From: Eutreptiella sp. 'Long Island Sound 2002'
Lineage: Eukaryota > Euglenozoa > Euglenophyceae > Eutreptiales > Eutreptiaceae
Assembly (NCBI GenBank): GCA_964036045.1
Contig: OZ038400.1
Location: 13,885,079 to 13,949,078, forward strand
DNA length: 64,000 nt
Direction: 5' to 3'
The translations under genes and the position numbers were made by a program. Shown here piece after piece: positions 1-9,909 of this stretch. How positions within the stretch are numbered: the stretch's first letter is position 1; every line of letters starts with the position of its first letter. The notes below the pieces were generated by a model. The model saw only the letters and a program-made list of their open reading frames with translations. It had not been told where the DNA came from and did no database searches.

Positions 1-281
1 AGTCAACATGGTCACAAAGACCCTGTGCAACACACAGAAGTCCAGTCTCAGAATACTTTACAGAGCACATGCATACACGATGTGTAAAATGCAATCACCA
101 TGCTATTTAATAATCGCTAATTATTCTCTCGTAATTCTGTCTGTGTTCTGTCGTGATTCTGTCTGTACTCTGTAGTATTGATGTCGTCTGTATTACGTTG
201 TCAGGCTTATCGCTCGCGAGCGACCTCGCAGATTTGTCGCGATCGCCGGAGTTTGTACTCTGGTGCCTACTGCTAACACTT

Positions 282-1566
282 GGGGATATTTAGGATATTT
301 TCTGCATGATCATAAAGAATGGTGCTGATATTCAGGATGTTTGGTCTGGCGAGATTAGGAAGTATTTGACACGTGCTCAGCACAACATGTTCAGCATCCT
401 GTTGTTGGCCCATTGGGAGGTTCAGAATATTTAGGATAATTTGAATATTGTCTCCTATAGGACTTATGATATCTTCCTTCCAGCCATCGCTACTTACTCA
501 TCACACCAATAGCGGATACTTACAATATGTTCGATGATATGCCCCGAGCAATATTACGTACTTAGGATATTTAGGATGTTTTTGAGAAAAGAAACGACCC
601 AAGTCAGGACATTTGGGATACTTAGGATATTTTCTGCATGAGGTTTCAGGATCTTCCCGATGATTCGGATGACTGACCTGGCAAAATGAGGACTCACAAC
701 ATTTTGCGACCCCCCGTTGTTTGCCCATTGGGATGTTTAGGATATTTAGGATAATTAGGATATTTTCTCCGTCGGCACTTATGATATTTTTATTCTTAGA
801 TTTTTCATGTATAGTGATGGCAAATTCCTCATCACAACCGTACTTGTAACCACTCTTAGGGTATTTAAGATATTCCTTGCTGTTATCGAAGAAAATGGAG
901 TACTTAACACATTTAGGATGTTTGCTAGCCCGAACTTTCAGTCCCAAAAGTTGAGGACATTTAGGATACTTAGGATTTTTTTTTGCACAAATTAGACAGT
1001 GTATTTAGGCTAAGGCTAACCTGTTTATCCATCTCTTTGACAATGACCCATCGCAACATGTTTGCCAGGTCAGGAGGTTTAGGATAATTACATGCCCAGA
1101 GCCACACAAAGTACTTGGGATATTTGGGATATTTTTGAGAACAAATGTTCAGTCAGTTGAAGATATTTAGGATATTTAGGATATTTTCTCCATCAGGAGT
1201 TAGAATGTCGTTCTTTTTACATTTTGCATGTGTAGTGATGGCAAATTACTCATGACAACCGTAATTGTAACCACTCTTAGGATATGTAGTATATTCATTG
1301 GTGTTATCGAGGAATATTCAGTACTTGGCATAGTTAGGATGTTTCCTAGCCCTAACGTTCTGTCCCAAAGGCTGAGGATGTTTAGGATACTTAGGATGTT
1401 TTTTCCACGCGTTACACAGAGGTTCTAGGATAAGGATAACCTATTTTTCCATATCTTTGACAATGACTCATCGCAACATGTTCGCCTGGTTAGGACTTTC
1501 ATGATAATTACAATCATTAGGATCTTTTCTGCATTCGGACTTGGGATCGTTTTCTCAAACACGACT
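282..1566. repeat. Degenerate ~420-bp tandem units rich in TTAGGATAT
   Basis: AT-rich DNA peppered with variants of TTAGGATATTTAGGATA. Two diverged units can be aligned: landmarks such as TATTTTCTCC (near 761 and 1182), TAGTGATGGCAAATT (near 812 and 1232) and TCTTTGACAATGA (near 1033 and 1453) recur at a spacing of 420-421 bp. A more decayed relative may lie around 430-500. Short ORFs rich in Pro-Lys-Tyr across here are translations of the motif, not genes. The motif is not a telomere repeat, although it contains TTAGG. The sequence is unrelated to the 418-bp satellite further right in spite of the similar length. Confidence 0.7.
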
Positions 1567-2630
1567 TAGGACATTCGTTGGCGCGCTTTTCATTTCGTAT
1601 GGGTTAGCCATCGGGATGCGCAGCCTGGATAGATCTATGGTTGTCTAGAAGATTGTGATATTGAATTTCCAACTCACTAGGATATTGGGGACATCTGGGA
1701 TGTTTCTCAAAATTGGTTTGGACAATTTGATCCCATTCCTCATCTGCTATGGGTTCGACATTTTCGTAAGCATCGAATCATGCAGTACTTTGGCAGCTGC
1801 GGTTTTGTAACACACAGGACACATGCAATGTTCTGCTTCCAACAGAAAATGGTATGTACAAAATTTGTAACATCGTCACGCAACAAACTAGGATTTTTTG
1901 AAGCGTGAAGTGGACCACTTCGACATTCCTTTTTGCGATAGTAATAGTGATACGTGTTTACTACCTGCAATATCACTGTGTCAAGATTTTTGCGGACAAA
2001 GGAGGTTGAGGAAAGTTGCAATAGTTAGGATAATTTGTGGCTTACAGTTTAGAATGTATTTCCTGTCTTTGAATTATGGCAAGATCGAGCATTTGGACCA
2101 TTCATATATTCTCTCAAGGAGCTGGGGTTGTTGAGATTCCTCGTTCAGCAAATTTTTGAAATCCTTCTTAGCCTTTGGGTACAGGCCTATGCGGGTTACA
2201 CAGAAGGATTTCCCGAAGGTATGTGGCATTGTAGAGGCATGTGCACATTTGGAATCTCTAAGATTCTTGTCAATGAGGGGGGGGGGATGGTCTCAGCACA
2301 CTCAGAGGGAGATCTAGCTCCTAAGAAGGTGCCATGGCGGCCATATACGAAAATCATGAGCTTCACTGAGACCTTTGTCCTGCACCATGGAAATTTTTGG
2401 ATACAGATTGCAATAAACAGCACTGCGCACAAGACACAACACATTGCTCACAGCACGACATGGTGCAAAGAATACAAACGAAACTCCCAGCAAAGCTGAC
2501 TAGAAGCCCAAAAACAAGCTGTCCCCAAGACAACACTCTCCATACAGCATATCACTGTGCACATCGATCGGCAACGTCACCGAATGCACCAGATTGGAAA
2601 AAAAATCACATGGCAAAAATCATTGTCCGC
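1567..2630. other. No recognisable gene
   Basis: Mixed-composition sequence with only short ORFs on both strands and no recognisable domain, splice-supported exon or RNA gene. A run of nine G lies at about 2278-2286. The rightmost part leads into the first copy of the dispersed 200-bp repeat. Confidence 0.5.
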
Positions 2631-2826
2631 GTCCGAACGGGCCAGCAACGAACAGATTCGGCAGTTAAGCGCCGCACATGGGGCACAATCACACAGAGAT
2701 ACCCTGCAAACGGGGAACCAGGGCCCAAGTAAGCAAGAAGCACGCACAAACGGGCCGACAAAATGTGACCGCGGCCTCAACTGCGCGCATGCCCCCCAAC
2801 ACCCCACCCCACCTCATTGTCTCCTG
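2631..2826 (+). repeat. Dispersed ~200-bp direct repeat, copy 1
   Basis: This segment, beginning CGTCCGAACGGGCCAGCAAC, recurs at about 3774-3972 with roughly 90% identity by eye. Both copies end in a C/A-rich stretch followed by TTGTCTCCTG. The minus strand is open through both copies with a similar Cys-rich translation, but there is no start, stop or domain pattern that makes it a convincing gene. It could be a fragment of an unidentified mobile element. Confidence 0.7.
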
Positions 2827-3331
2827 CGCAGGAGGGACATGGACAAACCCTTCCCCCCTAGGGGGGAGGGGCGGAATGGGCGGGGCAGCGCATGCCGCGA
2901 TACCCCCAGGGAAGGAAGGGCAGGGTGTTACGCAAAGGGGAGGGACATGTGTGCGGACTAAATGATGGGTGTTGAGCATGAGCCTATGAACCAGATTCCA
3001 GGTGGGAAGGACTTTGGTTTTGGAAGGAGATTGGCCCATTGGCCTCCACAAAGTGGCGCTGAAAGCACCAAAGCTGCCTAGTAAGGAGCAAGTATATACC
3101 GAAAAAAAAAAGACACACAGAAAGTGTACCCCTGTGCAGCGTGTGCGTGGCATCACGTGTGCGTGGCGGCCCCTTTCCCGCGAACGCATGTTGGCAGGGG
3201 GGTTTTTCAGACCACCCACCGCTCGTTAGGACCCCCCTCCCCCATAGCTCCACGCCACTGTCTCGGATCCGCAAAATGAGTGACGTTTTGGACTCAGCGA
3301 CCCCGAAATAGGGGGGGGTCACTGTGTCAAT
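2827..3331. other. GC-rich spacer, no gene recognised
   Basis: Holds homopolymer runs, including a palindromic CCCCCTAGGGGG near 2858 and several G or C runs. Overlapping short ORFs exist on both strands, but none has a recognisable domain. Nothing functional can be supported. Confidence 0.4.
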
Positions 3332-3461
3332 AGCTCATTTTAGGATGTGGGTGACCCTTACCGACTCGGTAGGCTCTGCCCGTTCCTAACCAGACTCGGT
3401 AGGATCTGCCTGTCTAGGAACGGGCAGATCCTACCGAGTCACCCATATCCTGAAATGAGCT
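3332..3461. repeat. 130-bp foldback (imperfect inverted repeat)
   Basis: The left arm, about 3332-3387 (AGCTCATTTTAGGATGTGGG onward, then GACTCGGTAGGCTCTGCC and CGTTCCT), is the reverse complement, with a few mismatches and one short bulge, of the right arm at about 3416-3461, which ends in CATATCCTGAAATGAGCT. Inside the centre, GACTCGGTAGGATCTGCC (3393-3410) pairs perfectly over 18 bp with GGCAGATCCTACCGAGTC (3423-3440). The GACTCGGTAGG motif therefore occurs twice on the left. The form suggests a small foldback or MITE-like element. No clear target duplication was seen. Confidence 0.75.
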
Positions 3462-3773
3462 CAAGACAGCGCGGGCGGCGGGTTGGCGTGGAAGCGGGCT
3501 GCCTGGAGCATGGCGGCACGCAGTGGCACATGCGCCATGTGCGCAGCAGGTTGGGAGGGCTGGGAGGAAGCGGATTGGAGGGGGGACGTGGGGTGCACCG
3601 CGTGGGGGTGCCGGAAAAGGGGCAACAAAGAAGCGTACAGCACCCAGTGTTCCCAAGTGGTCTCCCACCTCAGTACGAACTGGGCCTGACTAGTGTTCCC
3701 AGTAGTATGGCCGTACACATTGGTCATGCGCGGACGCCCGGTCCGCAGGCGGGGGGAAGGGGGGGGGGTGGAC

Positions 3774-3972
3774 CGCGTCCGAACGGGCCAGCAACGAACA
3801 GATTCGGCTGTTAAGAGCCGCACATGGGGCACAATCAGACAAAGTTACCCTGCAAACGGGGAACGAGGGTCCAAGTAATGAAGAAGCACGCACAAATGGG
3901 CCGAGAAAATGTGACCGCGGCCTCAACTGCGCGCATGCCCCCCCCCACCCCACCCCACCCCCTTGTCTCCTG
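3774..3972 (+). repeat. Dispersed ~200-bp direct repeat, copy 2
   Basis: Second copy of the segment at 2631-2826 in the same orientation, with scattered substitutions and a slightly different C-rich stretch near its right end. The copies are 1.14 kb apart and the foldback lies between them. Confidence 0.7.
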
Positions 3973-4290
3973 TCTTTGTGGGCCAACTCTTCAGCTTGAG
4001 GTTTATGAACCTCTAGACGACACTTCTGCAACCACTCCTTGCCCTTAGTGACAAGGGCCTCTCCTGAGACAAATGGACACCGAAGGACTGAATCTCAGCT
4101 TGCTGGGCTGCAGTGCGCCTTCCAACGAGCATGTTGCATGGTAATACATTCATTTGGAACGCAAACTCAGGCACATGGGACCGAACTGAAGCCCAAGGCA
4201 GCAGCCAACCCTGGACCCAAGGGGCAGCACAGACAGGAATTCATGATTGTGTATCACAAGGAGAAGTTGTCCTCCATACCCCAATAGCAT
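3973..4290. other. No recognisable gene
   Basis: About 320 bp between the dispersed repeat and the 181-bp array. Short open frames only; nothing recognisable. Confidence 0.4.
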
Positions 4291-5053
4291 GCCTATATGT
4301 CTACCCCAGCAATGCCTGGCCCTTGTGAATGGGCTCCCATTCCCTGGAGATCCCTTGTTCAGGAAGAGTCCAGGGTGGTGGGTCAGGCTGCAGAGTGTAG
4401 GCCACAGACACAGAACGTGTTCCCATGTTTTTGTGCCCGAAAACGTGGAAGATTTTAGGAAATTGTTTTATGCCTATATGTCTACCCCAGCATTCCCTGG
4501 CCCTTGTGAATGGGCTCCCACCCCCTGGAGATCCCTTGTTCAGGGAGAGTCCAGGGTGGTGGGTCAGGCTGCAGAGTGTGGGGCACAGACACAGAACGTG
4601 TTCCCATGTTTTTGTGCCCGAAAACTTGGAAAATTTTAGGAAATTGTTTTATGTCTATATGTCTACCCAGGCAATGCCTGGCCCTTGTGAATGGGCTCCC
4701 ATCCCCTGGAGATCCCTTGTTCAGGGAGAGTCCAGGGTGGTGGGTCAGGCTACAGAGTGTAGGCCACAAACACAGCACGTGTTCCCATGTTTTTGTGCCC
4801 GAAAACCTGGAAGATTTTAGGAATGTGTTTTATGCCTATATGTGTACCCCAGCAATGCCTGGCCCTTGTGAATGGGCTCCCACCCCCTGGAGACCCCTTG
4901 TTCAGGGAGAGTCCAGGGTGGTGGGTCAGGCTGCAGAGTGTAGGCCACAAACACAGAACGTGTTCCCATGTTTTTGTGCCCGAAAACTTGGAAAATTTTA
5001 CAGAATTGTTTCATGCCTATATGTCTACCCCAGCAATGCCTGGTCCTTGTGAA
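4291..5053 (+). repeat. 181-bp tandem repeat, about 4.2 copies
   Basis: The landmark GCCTATATGTCTACCCC or a close variant starts at 4291, 4472, 4653, 4834 and 5015, an exact 181-bp period. Each unit continues through a segment containing CCTTGTTCAGG and GGTGGGTCAGGCTGCAGAG and ends near TTTTAGGAAATTG. Four full units are followed by a partial one ending about 5053. Because 181 is not a multiple of three and the unit has few stops, long chimeric ORFs run through the array on both strands. They repeat the same peptide in shifting frames and are not evidence of a gene. Confidence 0.9.
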
Positions 5054-5212
5054 TGTATTTGGAGACAGCAAATGAAAAAAAACGTCAACTTCCTGTTTTC
5101 TGGAAAGAAATTACACGAAGGTACCCCAAAAAAAATTCACAAAGGGTCATTCGCTATGACCTCCCCCCCCTTTGCTGTGGTATTGTTCATTGCCCCCCAC
5201 CCTTCCACCTCT

Positions 5213-5240
5213 GGAACAGCCTCCCTGGGGAGGCTGTTCC
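5213..5240. repeat. Perfect 13-bp-arm palindrome
   Basis: GGAACAGCCTCCC is separated by TG from its exact reverse complement GGGAGGCTGTTCC. It could form a strong hairpin in DNA or RNA. It lies just beyond the last supported exon of the TPGS1-like gene on the minus strand. No T-tract follows, and nothing shows a function. Confidence 0.7.
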
Positions 5241-5459
5241 TGTCTAGGAGATTGTTCCTCCCCCAAACCTCCGCAATGAGTCCCGTCACGAGCACAGGCC
5301 TGGGGGTGCTCAAGAAGAAATCCATGGAGATTTCTGCCACGGGGGCGTGGGCATAGGCTCAGGAAGGTCCGCAGCAGGCTGCTTTTTCTGCAGGGAACTG
5401 GTGGACGACCAACGGAGTTATGCTCATAGCACTGTTGGGGACAGTCACAGGAGAGGGCG

Positions 5460-5535
5460 GGGCTCATAACTCTGACGTAAATACTCCTGCGACCTCGAGG
5501 CAAAGCCCTTTCGACACTCAGCACAATCCAAACTC
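5460..5535 (-). CDS. TPGS1-like gene, candidate exon 3 (partial)
   Basis: On the minus strand a CTTCAG acceptor at 5536-5537 would start this exon. Joined to exon 2 it completes an Arg codon and reads through RSLDCAECRKGFASRSQ and EYLRQSYE. In TPGS1 the dimerisation segment is followed by a helical stretch with an R-x2-F core and an AYE-like ending, and this reading has the same layout. The intron from exon 2 would be only 61 nt. The frame ends at a stop shortly after SYEP, and no clear downstream donor was found, so the exon end and any later exons are unknown. The gene may be truncated here. Confidence 0.4.
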
Positions 5536-5596
5536 CTGAAGCTGCTACCAAAACGCCCAACCACACCAGACCAACACCCTGCAGAGCCCCAGAAAC

Positions 5597-5706
5597 CTGT
5601 AGGATCTAACCAACGGCGATGTCCCCTGGATGACGTTCTTAAAGTAATCTGCGATGAACTCACACGGATCGTCAGGCCGGTTCTCAAGCATCAATGTAAT
5701 GACATC
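5597..5706 (-). CDS. TPGS1-like gene, exon 2: RIIa/DPY-30-type dimerisation segment
   Basis: A CAG acceptor at 5707-5709 is followed by codons for DVITLM and LENRPDDPCEFIADYF, then KNVIQGTSPLVRSY. The pattern L-x-x-RP-x-DP-x-x-F-x-A-x-YF is the signature of the RIIa/DPY-30 docking and dimerisation fold and is closest, as I recall the families, to TPGS1 of the tubulin polyglutamylase complex, which acts on ciliary and neuronal microtubules. The exon joins in phase 0 to exon 1 (ending TAYLK), giving a continuous helix-loop-helix. A donor ACAG|GTTTCT lies at 5595-5596. Other R2D2 proteins (EFCAB10-like, radial-spoke subunits) are possible, but the SPLVRSYR stretch after the helix favours TPGS1. 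Confidence 0.6.
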
Positions 5707-6074
5707 CTGGCCCTGGCATGTACCAGTGCATATGGGTAAAAATGCGGGATCCAACGGAATGGAACAGAGCAGAATGGGACTCGGCTGTCTATCCCTACAG
5801 GTGCCACCCTACTCAAATGGAAATGAACCCGGGCAGACCCCTTGCTTGCTTGCTTTCGAGCGCCATTACGTTGCCTTTTGTGTGCCCTCCTGGTGCGTCA
5901 TGATGTGCCTCAGCAGCAGGTGAACCAGCACTGCCATGTTCTCAGGGCCTCAGCGTCTGGCACCAGCACAGCGGCCCAAAACGAGGGGCTGGCCAGGGAG
6001 TGTGGATCCAGGGGATGTATACCAAGCTCTCCGTGCTGTTGCCCACCCAAGACATGATCCCCACAACTGTCGCG
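5707..6074. other. Intron sequence of the TPGS1-like gene
   Basis: If exons 1 and 2 are joined as described, this stretch is the 3' part of the intron. Short ORFs cross it on both strands. One on the plus strand near 6000-6110 (with LLPTQDMIPTTVAQEVDEL) looks slightly protein-like, but I cannot assign it. Confidence 0.4.
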
Positions 6075-6454
6075 CAAGAAGTAGACGAGCTGGTGACCCC
6101 AGCAGAACGCCCAGGTGACCCCACACACCATGCACATGCAAGTGCACACACTAGAAGCACAAAAAATTATATATTTCACGCAACCCAATCATGCCAAGCA
6201 CATGCCTGCACTGACATTGCCACGCAAAAGTAGGACTTTCCCGAACAGTTCCACAACAGACAATCAAACCTTAGTCGCAACTTGATTGATGCCCTCCGCC
6301 AAGGGCGCCAAGAGGTTGGGGCAGGGGGCGAGGGGTAAGCGGCAAGAGTTGTGTGTTCCACGGCTCTTGTGGGGGTGGGGGATGGGCGAAGCCTCGTTGC
6401 AAGGAGGTAACAAGATTCCGGCCCAACCCGTGTGGACTCGATGCATTTGCGTTC

Positions 6455-6568
6455 CTTCAAATACGCCGTCACGCTGTATTTATCCAAGTATTGTTGCGCG
6501 GTTAGCGTGCCGGGTCCCCCTGAAGTCGGCTTTGGCGTTTGGCCCGTATTGTTTTGACTCCGCTTCAT
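6455..6568 (-). pseudogene. TPGS1-like exon 1, duplicate copy with dead splice donor
   Basis: This 38-codon segment, from ATG at 6566-6568 to the Lys codon at 6455-6457, is the copy of exon 1 closer to exon 2. It differs from the upstream copy by few bases (for example Thr for Ala at residue 8). The base after AAG|G is A instead of T (position 6453), so the donor reads GAACGC, not GTACGC. It therefore cannot be spliced in the normal way. If translated unspliced it would read on into intron sequence. It probably now lies inside the intron of a transcript that starts in the upstream copy. Confidence 0.6.
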
Positions 6569-7473
6569 GAGATTCCAACATAAACCTTCCACTCCTTGAA
6601 CTGATCAACCTAACGAGCGGAGGAGTCATGAGATTAGATCACACATCGGGAGAGAGCTGAGAGACTGGTTGCAAATATGAAAAGCATACAAACGTTGTGT
6701 GCGTGGCAACCGTGCGCCAATGATGAAAAGCTTTCAAAAGTTGTGTGCGGTGTTGTTTTCACGAAGGGACAATGTAGGAGGTTGTGCAAGGGACAACCCC
6801 GCGCCAATGGTCTTGTCTGTGACATCAACTTTCATGTCTTGAAAACGCCTGATCGCGTGGCACCCCCCGCCAATGGTCTTGTTTGCGACATCAACGTTCA
6901 TATCTGAAAAGCTCACCAAGGTTGTGCCGTGTCGTCTTCATGGGTCCCAAAGAGGCAACCACCTCGGGGACACACTTGTTATGATGGGTCTTCCACTCCT
7001 TAGACCAGTTACCACTCACTTATACGATCCAAGAGCATGTACAAGAAACGCACTCAATGGTTGGTTTTAAAGACAGGGCACCGCGAGAACGCCCAAGAAG
7101 TAGACGAGCTGGTGACCCCAGCAAAACGCCCAGGTGACCCCACACACCATGCACACACAAGTGCACACACTAGAAGCACAAAAAATTATATATTTTACGC
7201 AACCCACTCATGCCAAGCACATGCCTGCACTGACATTGCCACGCAAAAGTAGGACTTTACCGAACAGTTTCACAACAGACAATCAAACCTTAGTCGCAAC
7301 TTGATTGATGCCCTCCGCCAAGGGCGCCAATGGGTCCGGGCAGGGGGCGAGGGGTAAGCGGCAAGAGTTGTGTGTTCCACGGCTCTTGTGGGGGTGGGGG
7401 GTGGTCGAAGCCTCGTTGCAAGGAGGTAACAAGATTCAGGCCCGACCCGTGTGGACTCGATGCATTTGCGTAC

Positions 7474-7587
7474 CTTCAAATACGCCGTCACACTGTATTT
7501 ATCCAAGTATTGTTGCGCGGTGAGCGTGCCGGGTCCCCCTGAAGTCGGCTTGGGCGTTTGGCCCGCATTGTTTTGACTCCGCTTCAT
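7474..7587 (-). CDS. TPGS1-like gene, exon 1 (copy with intact donor)
   Basis: The ATG at 7585-7587 opens a 38-codon exon: a short Lys/Ser/Thr-rich lead (residues 1-20), then TLTAQQYLDKYSVTAYLK. It ends in a clean donor AAG|GTACGC (GT at 7472-7473), phase 0. Joined to exon 2 at 5706 it gives a YLDKYSVTAYLK-DVITLML run, matching the start of the TPGS1 dimerisation helix, where Phe/Tyr-Leu is followed by a V-T-x-x-L core. The intron would be about 1.77 kb and contains the broken duplicate of this exon. No TATA element or other promoter signal is recognisable upstream. The match in phase on both sides of the intron is the main reason to believe the gene. Confidence 0.6.
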
Positions 7588-8111
7588 GAGATTCCAACAT
7601 AAACCTTCTACTCCTTGAACTGATCAACCTAACGAGCAGAGGAATCATGAGATTAGATCACACATGAGGAGAGAGCTGAGAGACTGGTTGCAAAAATGAA
7701 AAGCATACAAAAGTTGTGTGTGTGGCAACCGTGCGCCAATGATGAAAAGCTTTCAAAAGTTGTGTGCGCTGTTGTTTTCACGAAGGGAGAATGTACGAGG
7801 TTGTGCAAGGGACAACCCCGCGCCAATGGTCTTGTCTGTGACATCAACTTTCACGTCTTGAAAACGCCTGATCGCGTGGCACTGCCCGCCAATGGTCTTG
7901 TTTGCGACATCAACGTTCATATCTGAAAAGCTCACCAAGGTTGTGCCGTGTCGTCTTCATGGGTCCCAAAGAGGCAACCACCTCGGGGACACACTTGTTA
8001 TGATGGGTCTTCCACTCCTTAGACCAGTTACCACTCACTTATACGATCCAAGAGCATGTACAAGAAACGCACTCAATGGTTGGTTTTAAAGACATGGCAC
8101 CGCGAGAACGC

Positions 8112-9394
8112 ACCGCATCAAGAAACTCTGAGCCCACCACTCAAACGGTGGTGACTTGTTGACCGAACTGCTTGAAATATGACGCGAGGCATTTTATGTG
8201 ATGTGCTACGTGTAGGGTTGAGGGCATCTGCATACACTTCAACTATTACCGCTAACAATACTTGTAGCTAATCACCATGTGAATGCAAATGTCGACCGAA
8301 GAAAATGAGAGGCAAAACTCGACCAACTATGTCGCCCCACCAAAACGAGGAAACGCTACAGTTTCATGAACACCCACCGTTAGTTGTCCAACCTTTAGGT
8401 GGTTGCTACTTTGTGCGTGCCCCGTGAAAGAATGTTGCATCTTCGAAGTGGCTTTGAGGTTTTTTCATAGTGCCCTCAATTGGTCTCATGTCCGCAAGAT
8501 CAATTTTACCTTCGAAGAGTTCAACCATGGAAGAGTGTAAAACCATTTTACTACACCTCGGTTCACCTCACTGGACACAAGGTGCATTTTCCCATCTCGG
8601 TTCAATCGAGACCTATGAGAGGTAGCGTTGATCCATCCACGAAGGTACTTTTAGGCTCCATGCATTAAGGTGCTTGGCATGGGCTTAAAACAAGGCATAT
8701 CAGGTCGACGGGGTGGGCTAGCACGCACCACGCACAAGCAACACACTATTATAGCAACAGCAACACACCGAGATAGCAAATCCGCAGAGACAACGATCCC
8801 TATTCATACACACAAAGTTGGCACCACGAACACGAAGCGTGGAAACAAATGCCTTCGCACCTCGCATTGATGTCGCGATCAAAACACCAATGAGCAATAC
8901 AACGACCGCAATACGACACGACAATCTGCAGCTTGAGCCGTCGTTGGTGTTTGGTGAAATTTCATAGGTACCATGGGAAGGTAATATGAGTCTTGTTTCC
9001 GTCTCAGTCTCTGGAGGTTTATCCAATGACATAATTGGGATCTTGATCAACAAAATGACCTTTCGAGGACAAAAGTGTGCCTGCTATTCGAATTAATTGA
9101 ATACAAATTGTAGTCGTCCAAATTAATATCTTGTTTTGTTCTTGTATGTTGTTTGCAATGCAATAAATATTAAATTCGGAACGCGAAACTTTGTAGCGCA
9201 AACTTGCCGCGATCTGCGGAAACAGCGATCTGCCTCCTTGGTGAGGAGGCAGCGTTAGCTTGGTGTGATGTGGAGGCTGGCTGACGGTGGAGGTGGGGGG
9301 CGGAGCAGAGGATTCCGGGTGCTCACTGTTAAGACTGCACTGTGGGTTTCGATTCACTTAACATCAGATTTTTCGTTCAGGCAGGAAAACGGAA
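8112..9394. other. No recognisable gene
   Basis: Single-copy-looking sequence of mixed composition. No ORF has a recognisable domain, and no RNA gene or strong repeat is visible. The stretch about 9080-9200 is AT-rich. A promoter for the minus-strand TPGS1-like gene could start here, but nothing can be pointed to. Confidence 0.4.
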
Positions 9395-9673
9395 ATGTCT
9401 CTTTTGCGTTACCGCGAAAGCATCTGTCGCGAAAGGAATGGCCATTTTGATGAAATTGCAACACAGACAGATTTTTTCAAATTAATTAATGAAATGATTA
9501 ATGTAATTAAATTAAATGAGAATCCAGACGCACTCGACAAATTAGAAAGCCACTGTCCTTTTGTTTCCAACAAGCGTGTTGTATCTGTGGACCTTTTTTG
9601 TAATCAGGGATGGACATGGGAAACAGAAACTCCGGAGCTCCGGAGAATCCTGGAGCGTGCTGACCACCGTTGA
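9395..9673 (+). CDS. Hypothetical 92-aa ORF in an AT-rich island
   Basis: The ORF starts with ATG at 9395 and has an AT-rich middle (Ile/Asn/Lys-rich, ATQTDFFKLINEMINVIKLN) between GC-richer neighbours. The composition is balanced and the charge pattern protein-like, but no family is recognised. There is no obvious partner exon on either side. It may be a decayed fragment of a mobile element or viral-type gene, or chance. Confidence 0.25.
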   Translation: MSLLRYRESICRERNGHFDEIATQTDFFKLINEMINVIKLNENPDALDKLESHCPFVSNKRVVSVDLFCNQGWTWETETPELRRILERADHR

Positions 9674-9909
9674 TCTACAGCCTAGGGACGCCTCTGTTGT
9701 TTTCTGGGACGGCAAATGTGGCCTTCGTTGCTGTGGCAATGGCACTTACAGCTTCCGGCCGCTTCTCAACGGCGCCGTTGGAGGTCAGTGTACATACAGC
9801 TTCAGAGACTCCGGCCGCCAGGAGCCCCAGCTCTCGCCACGGCTTCGCGTACCAGGTCACCCGAGTTGAGTTCAAAATAGGACGTGGTCTAAGCAGCGTG
9901 CACTCAGTG
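9674..9909. other. No recognisable gene
   Basis: Open on both strands for 60-110 codons, but with no recognisable product. It leads directly into the 198-bp tandem array. Confidence 0.35.

Larger units (their letters stand above)
6075..8111 (+). repeat. 1,019-bp tandem duplication
   Basis: 6075-7093 and 7094-8111 are near-identical head-to-tail copies. Landmarks CAAGAAGTAGACGAGC (6075, 7094), the exon ATG (6568, 7587) and the poly-ORF landmarks at 6677/7696 and 6873/7892 all differ by exactly 1,019 bp, so there are no net indels between copies. Identity stops at 8111/7092. Only scattered substitutions separate them, so the duplication is recent. It carries exon 1 of the TPGS1-like gene with flanks on both sides, so it may include the promoter. 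Confidence 0.92.

Noticed and set aside
4247-5356. Long open frames across 4.2-5.4 kb as coding sequence
   Set aside because: They are chimeric translations of a 181-bp tandem repeat that shifts frame each unit, and they overlap on both strands.
5341-5431. Fourth exon of the TPGS1-like gene at a CCCAACAG acceptor (frame beginning CYEHNSVGRPP)
   Set aside because: No donor in exon 3 gives a compatible phase and reasonable intron length without running into a stop, so it was not called.
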